A DNA stretch of 64,000 nucleotides from Thunnus maccoyii (taxonomy: Eukaryota > Chordata > Actinopteri > Scombriformes > Scombridae), in assembly GCF_910596095.1 (NCBI RefSeq), contig NC_056548.1, positions 8,705,151 through 8,769,150 on the forward strand, in the 5' to 3' direction. The position numbers and the translations under genes are program-made. Under the pieces are notes generated by a model. That model was not told the DNA's origin. It worked only from the letters and a program-made list of their open reading frames with translations, and searched no databases. Positions 29,625 through 56,559 of the stretch are shown in pieces (the stretch's first letter is position 1; every line of letters starts with the position of its first letter).

Positions 29625-31112
29625 CTGCAGCTTAGCAAATAGGAAAAGGACGCATCCGTTTTAGTTCAACATAAAGACACCAGGGAAACAGCTGCATAAA
29701 GTTAATCATGATGTTTTGTTTGAATTAAATATTTTAAATATTAGTTTATATATGTATCCTTCCATGTGGTACACTATCATTTCCTTAAGTGGGTAAAACA
29801 CCATATAAAGATTTTTTATTATATGTGATAATAATGATAACATGTTTTCCTGATATTCCCTCCATGCAAAATCTATTTATTTTGTTGTGAACGGTGATAC
29901 CTCCGCATAATGAGGATGCCACATGCAACACTGACTGGAGCGCTTAAATAATTGAGAACCTTGTTTAATCGGACACCAGCAACTTTAGACTTTGACGTAT
30001 GGCTTACAGACAGGTTGTATGTGTAATTGATGAGATGATGAGTTGTACTTCAGCATTCAATAGGAGTTGCATTGAATAGAAGTTGCTAAAGCATGCCTTA
30101 ACTCAGCAACTCAACTCAGCAAAATAATGTAACATAATCAGTGCCTTTAACACTTCTGGGAAACACAGCACACTATGTCTTTCTTAATTGAACCATATTT
30201 ATTCAAGTGAAAAGCTTTATGTACTATTTTATTAACAGCACTTGCGTGACTCAGTGAGGTCATTTTTTTTTTAAAACCTTAAGGCTCAAAATGTGAATTA
30301 ATTTGAAAAACAAGGTGTTGCAAGTAAGACTTGATGCCATTTGGTGATTCCATGACAAAAGACAGTGTGTCTGTCCTAAGACCCAGTGTGCAGCAGTATC
30401 CTATTAAAGATTAAAAGGGAGCATTCTTCCAACTAGGCTGGACTGACATTTTGTTTACTTCTATCACTGGTGACATGGCAATATATTGATTAGCCTCATG
30501 ACGCTTTTCCTGTTTAGATATGGTTTTGATATAACAAATTATACATTACAAATGGATGTAATGTTCCAAACAATTTTTGAGTACAACAGAGACTTTACTG
30601 TAACTTGTCTTTCTCTACACTTTGTGGCATTCAAGCTACTTTGATGCTTCTGAAATGCACAAAATGCTACCTCTTGTACTTTCTGAATTTACATTACTTT
30701 CATTAGGGTGACCCTTTTTGAGATCTATTATGCAGAATCACAAACAAAATAACAAATTCATTAATTTGACAGCCTGTATGTAAAAGTTGCTGGTTGGCTT
30801 TTCACAGACCATCCTAAAAGATGATTTAGGATTTAAGCAAAAAAAAAAAAGTTATAACATATAATTTGTTGTTTTCGCAGCCTATGTGGATTGGCAGACT
30901 CTGCTCACAGTGACGTCTCTCAGCGGTCCCTAGTTATAGTTACCAGTCTCGGGTTCAACACTCATGCACTATTCATTGGTGTATCACATCACTCCTGCCC
31001 AACTTCAGACTTGGACAAACCCAATTCTTTTCTGTGCATCTTAACTTTGTAGCCTTATTCTTACTGCTGTGTAAATGTCTAAAATGTTTATGTAGTGTTG
31101 CTTCCATTTCAG
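29625..31112. other. Region 5' of the first recognised otoferlin exon
   Basis: I searched this stretch for exons of a ferlin C2A domain and found none that I could support. It is AT-rich with no evident repeat. The otoferlin transcription start and any 5' exons may lie here or further left. Confidence 0.35.
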
Positions 31113-47530
<16,418 letters not shown>

Positions 47531-49365
47531 GATGTCGCTCAGACACCTCAGCAGAAGGTTCCAGCAGTTTCACTAACCAGATGGCCTCTGCCTCTCTCTC
47601 TCTCTATCCACACTTTCCTTTCATTCATAGCATTTTAAAAACTAAATAGCAACAATATTATAATTTAGGTAAAGCATTCAACTAAGATTAAAATAGCAAC
47701 TATTTTCGTAGCAGAACATATTCTACTGAATATTAGAAAGTTGGTTTATTGAATAAGATATTCAAATACTGACTCTCAGCTATCAGGTGAGAAAAAGAAG
47801 ATAATCAACATACTCAGTGTTTATAGAGTTATTTCATATTCTGAAGATGAAGGTGTCGATTTAAAATTGAGGATTTCCAATAGATTACTTTTTTAGCCAT
47901 AATATGCTCACCAGTCTGGAGTGGAGAGAGCTCTCTATTACTGAAGATTAAGGCATTGTGAGAAATAAATCTCTGCACCTGCTTCTGAAGAGGATCAGCG
48001 CATTTCCAAAATCCCAATATGCAGTACTTTGAAGAAAGAAACAACCACTGGTGGGTTTAAGAACTGCATCTAAGATCAATCTGTTGAAGAGAGAATTAAT
48101 AAAGAAAGTAATAGCAGAGAAAGAGAACTGTGTATAAAATATAAGTAGGGCCAGAATGCAGATGTAAAGATATCCCATGATACAAGAAGAAGACTGAGAG
48201 GGCACAAGACAACACTTTTAGATGCTCATTAGCATCAGAGCAGCGGCTCAGATTGGAAATTTGAATCAGTCAAGTACAAAAAGACACAAAAAGTTAGTTC
48301 TGTAAGCATGTGAGAAAAAAATACTTACACAACAATGATGCACAGAACAAAGAAAGAGGAAGAAATTTCATATCGAAGGTTAACATTGTGGAGGGATGGT
48401 CGTGGTTTTGGCCTGATATAGAAAAATAAAATCACAAAACTCATCAGACAAAACTAGACAAGACACCATCAGTAAAAATGGGACCAGTGTAGCCAGTTTA
48501 TGAAGAGGCGCAGCTGGAAGGACCCATAATCTTGTTAATTCAGAGAATGTTTCACATGATCAAGATGAAATTGAGGTAGAAAACCTACAAGCAACAACTG
48601 AAAGAGGCTACAGCAGAAGTGTGGAACCAACTGATCTAAACATCCCTGCAGTAATGCTGCTGTGTATGAAATTTACTGAAATCTTGCAGTGTGAGGACTT
48701 GGATTTCTTACTTTTGAGCCATTTTTATTGATATTCTAGTAAAGTTTGCAGTGATTTATAGGATTTGTATTTGCATTTGTTGGTCAGTAGCATGCACAAT
48801 ACGGCTTTATGACAAATTTGTGAATAAAGTTTCAAGAAAAAGAACATTTTATTCTTTTTTCAGCAGAGTGTAAAAACATAATTTAATAATATCAGCTCAT
48901 CCACATTTTACCCTCTGAAACCAGCAAATCAATAGGATTGTTTGTCACAGGAACAGCTTTGCTCTCATTTTCTATTTGATTAAAAAAAAGGAAGTATTAA
49001 TTATTCTATCAGCCCTAAATTATTAGCCATTTTCCTTTGTACATATGAGATATAGGCAGTGTAAAGAAAGTGAAAAGTGACCATTAACATCAACACAATA
49101 GATACAGACTGGAATTATAGGGCTAAAATACATTCCTCTGTCGATCAATAAGTGTCCTCTTCATCCAACTTCTACACACAAAATAGACCAAGGTGTGTGA
49201 GTAAGCAGGCCTTACCTCGGTCAGATTAGGTTATATCAGCTCTTAATGGGAGCACCCCTCCATAATTCTATGTACATGTCATATTAACTGAAATATTTTC
49301 TTGTTTGACTTGTTGACTGGCTTTGGTGTTTTGTAACACCTGTTTACGTCTCTGTACTCCACCAG
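47531..49365 (+). terminator. otof: 3' UTR of otoferlin copy a, and spacer to copy b
   Basis: The 3' UTR of copy a probably ends after the AATAAA at 48823-48828, which lies in the context TTTGTGAATAAAGT, about 1.3 kb from the stop. The remaining 0.5 kb to the copy b acceptor is AT-rich and without features. The signal sits in the same local context as those of copies b and c, so the 3' UTR was probably duplicated with the exon. Confidence 0.6.
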
Positions 49366-49546
49366 CCGTCCAGATGTTGCCCTCCTCTGGTTCCTCATCC
49401 CCCTCAAAGCTGTGAAACACCTGATGTGTGACCAGTACAGGTGGCTGACCATCAAGATTGTCACTGCTCTCCTGCTGCTGGCTATCTTGGCTCTTTTCCT
49501 GTACAGCGCACCTGGTTACATGGTGAAGAAAATGTTGGGAGCTTGA
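49366..49546 (+). CDS. otof: Otoferlin alternative terminal exon, copy b
   Basis: This is a second 181-nt exon with a strong acceptor (CTGTACTCCACCAG) and the same entry phase as copy a. It encodes RPDVALLWFLIPLKAVKHL, CDQYRWLTIKI, a hydrophobic anchor and GYMVKKMLGA, with TGA at 49544-49546. The frame is intact with no stop or indel. Most differences from copy a are conservative, which suggests selection. It can be joined only as an alternative to copy a or c, because each copy ends in its own stop. Confidence 0.9.
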
Positions 49547-50026
49547 GTTAAAACTGTTTTCAAAGGATGTGCATTCAGTTATTACTATCTTATTGTTGTT
49601 TGAATGTCTTTGCACCTACCTGTATATGCCATTTGACAAAAGAATTGATGCACTATTACAATAGCAGTGCTAATAATAAGTCTTCAATACATTCATTATC
49701 GGTTATTAATGTAGTCTAATGTGTAAACACCTCGAATATTGCTATTGTTGGCATGATAACTATGCAGTTTTTGCTCTTGCTTGTAATGTGGTTTTCTGTA
49801 TGCAATAGTTTGTGACTTTATAACCATGTAATACATTCACCAAGCATGTCAGATCAAGAATTTCATTGATAAAATATGTGTGAATTTTTAGTTGTGTAGT
49901 TGGCTTGTGTTGAAATTAAGATTTTACTCCTTAAACAATGTTTTGTCATGTTTTCCTGTTGTATTCATGGTATTTGTCTTCATCAACAAGGTGAAGTCAG
50001 ACTATGTATGATATTTCACATTTGTG

Positions 50027-50032
50027 AATAAA
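50027..50032 (+). terminator. otof: Poly(A) signal after terminal exon copy b
   Basis: AATAAA in the context TTTGTGAATAAAC, about 480 nt after the copy b stop. The local context matches the signals after copies a and c. Confidence 0.65.
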
Positions 50033-50369
50033 CTGACCTTTGACCCATTAATCTTTCCAGTGGTCCTGTTATCTTTGTCCTTGTGTCTGTGTGGTATGTA
50101 TGAGAGAGCATTTGGAAATTAAATCGCATGGGTTCGTGACCAAAATTTCCAAAAATAGCAACATACATTATTTAATCAAAAATCTAGTGAAAGCAAAATT
50201 ACTAGGTTAGGATGTTCTGCTGCCGAAGTTGGTGTTGAGTGTGTGGGTGCAGCTAAAGAGGGGGCTGGTTCTGGGACACTGTCGTGGGCTCAACTCAATA
50301 AAAAACACCACTTACTGAGACAGTGCCCACCTGATGGCCATGTAGATTTGCCTGCACTCTTACACTCAC

Positions 50370-50897
50370 ACACATAAAACCCAAACCAACAATTAACTAA
50401 TCCTATTTAAAAGTATTGTGTGTGCATCCACAGCTGGATATATCTTCTTCCTCTGTGCTGTAGACCTCCATTGTTGTTCAAAAACCCATTAAAAACACGT
50501 CAATGACCAACACCACTACACTGGGTGACATTTTCCTTGATTATGCAGGGTTTGGTCACGTTAGTTTGTTTGGAAATGGCTTCAAAGACTAATAACAGCG
50601 ATCACGTTATCAGTCTCTGGAGAGTAGTTTTGTGTACAGCAGACACCACTGTGCATGTGTGGGGACGCAGTTCTGTTTACAGTGCTTCGCTAGCTTGCTA
50701 CATATCACAACCTCTTGACTTGTAAATTTATCAAAGAAATTCAGTACAGATTCAAAATTCAGTACAAAGGCAACACACTACTTTAAAGTAATACACATAA
50801 TACTTGTAAGTAGGATCAGTACATTGTTGGTTTGGCTGTGCACATGAGATTTGTTGACAATAAGAACATTTTAGAAAATTGGCAGCCATATCCTTTA
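50370..50897. mobile_element. TTAA-ended foldback element, family 2, copy 1
   Basis: The left part (CCAAACCAACAATTAACTAA, near 50382) and the right part (TTGTTGGTTTGGCTGTGCAC, near 50826) are inverted repeats. The right end reads GCAGCCATATCCTTTAA, ending in TTAA at 50894-50897. The outermost left arm is replaced by unrelated sequence. It lies between otoferlin terminal exons b and c. Confidence 0.6.
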
Positions 50898-51160
50898 ATG
50901 GTGCATTACAACAGAGAATGGGACAAAACGTTTTCCGATAACTAGCGCCTATTTGTAAGATTAATGGAGAGCTAGACAAATAGGGATGATGTTGGGATGA
51001 TGGCTGGACTAATGAGTGGGCCATGACATTAACATAATATCAAGGCAGTGTAGCCAACCACAGCAAGTTAGCCTAAGCCGATGAAGATATACTGTAAGAT
51101 GAGGTCAAAGCCACAGAGTACCTGCTCTTGGCTTGGCTGAGAGTAGGTTTTAAAGGCAGC

Positions 51161-51855
51161 TTAAAGGATATGGCTGGCGATTTTTCTATACTTTTCTTAT
51201 TCAGTCAACAAATCTTATGTGCAGAGCCAAACCAACAATTAATTGATCATACTTTAAAGTATTGTGTGTGTGTATCAGACCAAAGTCTGATATATCGTAT
51301 TCCTCTGTGCCATAGACGTCTGTTGTTGTCCAAAAACTATTAAAAACACGTCAATGAGCCACACCATTGCACAGGGTGATATGTCCCTTCGCCACAAAGA
51401 GTTTTGGGCACAGTAGTTTGTTGTTTGTTGTACTGAAGTTCTTACTTAATTTACAATGAAGTATAAAGTCATGAGGTGGTGATATGTTGTGCAACAAGCT
51501 AGCAAAGCTAGCGAAGTAAACAGAATTGCTTTCCTGCACATGCACAGTGTCACAGTGTCTGCCTTACACAGAACTGCTCTCCTGAGACTGCAAACATTAT
51601 CGCTGTTACTAGTCTTTGGAGCCGTTTCTAAAAAACTACCATGTGCAAAACTCTTTGTGGTGAAGGAACGTTTGTAACGGTGTGGCTCATTGATGTGTTT
51701 TTAAACATTTTTGGACAAAAACGGAGGTCTATGGCACAGAAAAAGACCATATATCAAGCTTTGGACACACACACAATACTTTAAAGTAGGATGAGTTTAT
51801 TGTTGGTTTGACTCTGCACATGATATTTGTTGACGATAAGAAAAATGTAGAATAC
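51161..51855. mobile_element. TTAA-ended foldback element, family 2, copy 2
   Basis: It starts with TTAAAGGATATGGCTGGC at 51161. The left arm includes GTCAACAAATCTTATGTGCA and CAAAAACTATTAAAAACACG. The right arm (51630-51855) returns these inverted, for example TGCACATGATATTTGTTGAC. The right terminus is truncated. Its arms match copy 1 at 50370-50897. It has no coding capacity. Confidence 0.65.
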
Positions 51856-52088
51856 TACTATATTATGTGGTATTGTTTAGGGTTATTATGGTATTGTTAA
51901 CACATAATATAGTAATCTAGTCCAAAAACAGTGTATTATGTATTGGGTATCCTTAACAAATAGCATTCTGCAAGATAACAACAAGTTTTTTTTTAGTTTT
52001 CTCAAAAAAGTGCATTTTTCAATTTAGATGATAAAGCCAGATAATTATGGCATTCTTACACATTGTTCATGTCTCTGTACTCCACCAG

Positions 52089-52269
52089 CCGTCCAGACAT
52101 CGCCCTCCTCTGGTTCCTCATCCCTTTCAAAGCGGCAAAACACCTGATATGTGACCAGTACCGGTGGCTGACCATCAAGATTCTCGCTGTTCTCCTGCTG
52201 CTGGCCATTTTGGCTCTTTTCCTATACAACATGCCAGGTTACATGGTGAAGAAAATGTTGGGAGCTTGA
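52089..52269 (+). CDS. otof: Otoferlin alternative terminal exon, copy c
   Basis: This is the third 181-nt exon, with the same acceptor context as copy b (CTGTACTCCACCAG) and the same entry phase. It encodes RPDIALLWFLIPFKAAKHL, CDQYRWLTIKI, a hydrophobic anchor with LYNMPGYMVKKMLGA, and TGA at 52267-52269. The frame is intact. It is closer to copy b than to copy a. Using it needs a splice of about 5.4 kb from 46691, skipping copies a and b and their poly(A) sites. Confidence 0.9.
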
Positions 52270-52660
52270 GAGATCTGGTGAAATTTACTGTTTTACACTG
52301 TAAAGAAATCATTAAATTGTGTGTTGTTGAGTTTTTTTGCCATTGATTTTGACAAAAGACACAATCAAAATGTAGATTATCAGCTTTACTAGTGTAGCTA
52401 ATATATACAGTAATAGGCAATGTTGTTCTAATTTTAACATGTAATCACTATTCCATTACTGGAATGTAGTGGTGAAGATTTGTTACAATTTCCCAATGAC
52501 AGTTTGTTTTATTTTGCCTGACTTACTTTGATTCTGATTGTTGTTGTTGTTGTTGTTTTTGTAGTGATTGTTGATGTTGCAAAGTGAGACTCTTTTGTGC
52601 TGATTTATTGTGAACAGTTTGTCAACAGTGTGCAGATATATAGTTGGCTTTGAATTTGTG

Positions 52661-52666
52661 AATAAA
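52661..52666 (+). terminator. otof: Poly(A) signal after terminal exon copy c
   Basis: AATAAA in the context TTTGTGAATAAAG, about 390 nt after the copy c stop. A stretch before it (TATAGTTGGCTTTGAATTTG) echoes the UTR of copy b near 49898, as expected from duplication of exon plus UTR. A (TTG)n run lies near 52538-52557. Confidence 0.65.
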
Positions 52667-53830
52667 GTGACACCCACAACTGTTTATAATCTTAACATCA
52701 TCTGTCTGGTCATTTGTTCACATACATGACAGTAATTCCTCTTAAATTAAATTAGATTAGATATTATATTGTCATCGAACAAGTACGAGTACTTAACAAG
52801 ATGCAGTTGGCATCTGTCCAGAAGTGCAATTTAGGCAAAAACTGCAGATGTACAGGATATAAATTACTGTAAGCAGTTTACAAAGATATAGCCTACAAAG
52901 ATATAGATATAAAAATGTGCAGTGAGGCAGTATGTTATATACAGTAATGTTTGACGTTCATGTTACTACAGTGAACTTGTCTTAACTGTGTTAACATAAA
53001 GTTTCCTTCCATGAAGTGGGGTACTGACCACTAAATATACCAATTCTTAAGTGATCACACAAGATTTAAACTGTGTTTTTTTAAATGTATTTTACTGTTT
53101 TATTTCTTATGAATTTTGAATGAGATGTGGGAGAAATATGACACTTAACTCACTAATGCTGAAATAAGAGGGAAAGCATTTCTGTTATGATTAGTCTTGG
53201 AAATCTCACTTGCAAAAAATGTATTTAACTGGCAAGTTCTTGCAGTAGAGCAGTCAAGCAAAACAAAGAATAAGTTCTATCTGACTGATGCTGTAATCGA
53301 TCCTAACACCTCTCATATTTTACCGACAGATTGGTTAATATCCATTTTATTCCCATTTTGCTTGCAATATGATTGGCTATCCTTTGTTAAAATTGATGAC
53401 GTGGAAATCGAATGCGTCCATATGATACGTCATAATTAAGTGGACGCCTTTTGCAGCTGGTCTGACAAACGAGCCTAATCCCCTCCTGGAAACTGCTACA
53501 AAGTGATAGTGTCAACTCAGGTAAAGCCAACTATATGACAACATAATATTAATAATTAATAATGATTAATAACAGGAGGTAAAACTAGTATGATTGGTTC
53601 ACAGTTAACTTTTGGCATGTTTACCAGAACTAGAGCCACGCTAGTTTAAAAAGTATAAAACAGCAGAGAAATGTTTATTTAGCTTTTTACCGGCATTCGT
53701 TCGCTGTTGCCACGGCTACAGTCCAGCTGGCGGTTTGATCGGCGAAACTGGACGTCAGTTAAGGTGGGCCTCTACACGTAAATCTTTGACTATATAAATA
53801 TCAGCTTTATTCAAGCACTAAAGGAATAGT
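52667..53830. other. Spacer between otoferlin and the tRNA genes
   Basis: This is AT-rich intergenic sequence. The open frame at 53197-53439 on the plus strand has no recognisable domain and no clear exon signals. I see no supported feature. Confidence 0.4.
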
Positions 53831-53903
53831 TGGAGGATGCGGGCATCGATCCCGCTACCTCTCGCATGCTAAGCGAGCGCTCTACCATTTGAGCTAATCC
53901 CCC
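53831..53903 (-). tRNA. tRNA-Ala (anticodon AGC), copy 1
   Basis: Read on the minus strand, this 73-nt gene begins GGGGGATTAGCTCAAATGG and ends GCATCCTCC plus discriminator A. The cloverleaf is complete. The acceptor stem carries a G3:U70 wobble pair, the main alanine identity element. The anticodon loop CTTAGCATG gives AGC. The T arm GCGGG-ATCGATG-CCCGC has the A54 typical of vertebrate tRNA-Ala(AGC). Box A (TAGCTCAAATGG) and box B (GGGATCGATGCC) are present. I see no T4 terminator directly downstream. Confidence 0.95.
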
Positions 53904-54573
53904 TCTGAAAAAGCCTCAGGGTATGTAGTCGATCCATGATAAATGATCAATGAACTCTGAATGGTTGCATAAACCTCCTTAGAGGCGTTATTTATGGGCT
54001 ATTTTTACATGTAAACCGTTCATTTTATAGTCAGTGAAACGTTGTCTTTTCACAAGCTGCTCCCTGCACACTTATAATGCTTTGTTGCCATCTGCTGGTC
54101 TTCAACGGAACATAATACTACTGTTATTTCTCTAATTCACACATTCATTCACGTCTTCTGAATTAACACCACCTTCATATACGCTTTGCATGCAATTTGA
54201 TCGGAATAGTGGATTTTCAAGGACATTAAAACTAATATTTCAAAACAGCTGAGTTCTCACACAATTAGAGCAGTGAAATCTATGCGGACAAGGAGACGTT
54301 TGAATACAGTTTGTATAACGGTGATGCGCCATACAAATACTATTTTGGTCGAAGTCTATAATTTTCTTGTAAGTTTAACAAATACATTTTGAGCAGCTGC
54401 CCGACTAACGGTTGTATTTGGTGAATCTATCTGGTGAAGATTTGGAAGGAAAGATATGATTGGTAAGAAATGGACGGTGAAGGTATGTCCTTGTTGGCAA
54501 AAAGTGGAAGAGCTCGTTGTTTTATCGGTAAGAGGTAGAAGTAGAAATAACTTTTGTAACTAAAAACGTGTAT

Positions 54574-54646
54574 TGGAGGATGCGGGCATCGATCCCGCTA
54601 CCTCTCGCATGCTAAGCGAGCGCTCTACCATTTGAGCTAATCCCCC
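54574..54646 (-). tRNA. tRNA-Ala (anticodon AGC), copy 2
   Basis: This gene is identical in all 73 positions to the copy at 53831-53903 and lies on the same strand, 743 bp away. Flanking sequences are unrelated. A T5 run directly downstream on the minus strand (AAAAA at 54562-54566 on plus) is a good RNA polymerase III terminator, which copy 1 lacks. Confidence 0.95.
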
Positions 54647-55190
54647 GATGTCCTTTAAGGAAGTAGAATACCTAGATATTTTCTCTATATTCTATTTTGT
54701 GTTTATTACGCTTTGGATGACAATGAAATTTAAGTTAAAATTTTGGCTAACGTACCATTTTTCAGATGGATTTTTTATAACGTTACGTAGGGCTGCTATC
54801 TGCACAGCGCTCTGCTGCTGGTTATTGTACGTTATGGTTACGGTTATACAAACAATTTTGTTATATTGCTTGGAAAAACAAGGTTGTACTAGTTTCAGTA
54901 TTAAAAAGTATTGTAATTGGCTGAAGTGGGAAACGAACAGGACGCCCTCAGAGATGTCAAGCTCATAATTATCCCCATTTTTTGCACCTCAACCAAAGAA
55001 ACCAAATTATCATAGTGATGGATTTATATAGGCTTTAATTTGGACCACGTATAATCTCAAATAAAGTAAAGTAACCCTATATTTTAGAGCTTTTTAGTTT
55101 TAAGATTAATTTGGTGACATAGGTAGCACTGACAGCAAAGTATCTACACATACACACTTGTACTAACTGCAATAAACCACCACAAAACAA
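54647..55190. other. Spacer between tRNA-Ala and the mapre3 3' end
   Basis: A plus-strand open frame (54648-54968) has Leu/Phe-rich composition with a hydrophobic stretch, but no homology I recognise and no exon signals. I regard it as chance. Nothing else is evident. Confidence 0.4.
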
Positions 55191-56559
55191 TTTATTTCAC
55201 AACTGTTTGTTTATTTAAAACTCAAAAGATGTGTGTTCTGTAGATGCTTACATGGTCAATGAATGTAAGTTCCAGAGCAGACGACAGCCAGTTTGCAAAG
55301 TAAAAAAGGCTGGGGAAGGTTTAACTGGATGCTAATGATGACCAGCAACTGGTCACAGATCTCTTAAAACTTTCTTTTTTTTCCCAAACTACAACTCATA
55401 CACCCTGGGTAATCCTCAACAGCAAATTTAAAGTATAAACACAGTATGATTAGCTGTAAAACCATGTCAAAAGCTGTCATTTGAAAATGTGTCTGTGTTA
55501 ATTCAGTGGTAGGCTCCCTTTTGTTTTAGGATAAAACATTAGAACTGCTACAATCTAAACCTTGTTGTCAGTCTGCAGGTGGCTTTCCACCTCTAAATTT
55601 TAAACTCACTGCATGTCGGCCTAAAAGATACAATGGCGATTAACCAGGATCGTGCGACATCAGACAAAATCTCCACACAAAACACATTTACAAAATATCA
55701 CTCATTCACAGTCAATGTGTAACATTCTCATGCTCAGATATGTTGCTGATCAATAATGAATAATCGCAGAGCACTGATTATATTGCCTTGAGTCATTGCA
55801 CCAAAGTATTTCCTTCAGCGTTTCTACATGCCATGAACCCATCATCAGCAGAAAACCAAAACCTCAATGCTGACTCAAGCACAAACCATAACTGAAATAA
55901 CACACAGTGCCTCAGCTTTCGCTTAATGTACAGTAGGTTTTGCACCAATTTTTTGCTACAGAAAGTTAATCTGAATCAAATATAAGTTAAATAAATAAGA
56001 AACTGTCATTTAAAAAGTCACTTTTGTTACAGTTTTAGTAGCTCTGGGAGTGTCCTGATGGCACATTGGAGTAGCGTTGGCCTGTGCTCTAATAGTAGTA
56101 TCAGTAACAGCGCATCAAAGGCAAATAAATAACTCCATAATGAGCAAAGACATTGTTCTCTCAAGAATCAAAATGTCGGTAATATTTACAGACTTAAATT
56201 CACTGTTTGCCATAATAACCTCCATGCCAGGCTCGGCTCGATTTTCTGCTTTACTCATGCTAAAATAACTGGGATATGTCATACATACATTACTGTTATT
56301 GTTATTGTGTCAGTGGAGGCAGGGAGGAGCAGCAGACGATGATGAGAAAGAGTAGTTGTGTATAGTATGTCGACGGCCAGAGGGTGGTTTGGGGGGGGGG
56401 GGTTACAAAGAGACATGAGAAAGAAAGGAAAAGACCTACTGAGAGCAGGGATAATGGTGAGTATTTATAGAGAGCGTGCAGAGAGAGTAGAAAACAAATG
56501 AGGACAAAAAGTAAAGGAAAGGGAAGATGGAGATGTTAGGGGGGAGGGGGATGAAGGGT
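55191..56559 (-). terminator. mapre3: mapre3 3' UTR with poly(A) signals
   Basis: This 1.37-kb AT-rich region follows the mapre3 stop on the minus strand. It has two minus-strand AATAAA hexamers, at 55210-55215 and 55191-55196. A G-run lies near 56391-56402. I saw no ORF of interest. Confidence 0.55.

Noticed and set aside
54648..54968. 106-residue plus-strand ORF with a hydrophobic segment next to a tRNA
   Set aside because: It starts within a base of the tRNA end, has no recognised motif, no splice or promoter signals, and sits in AT-rich spacer. Chance is the simplest reading.
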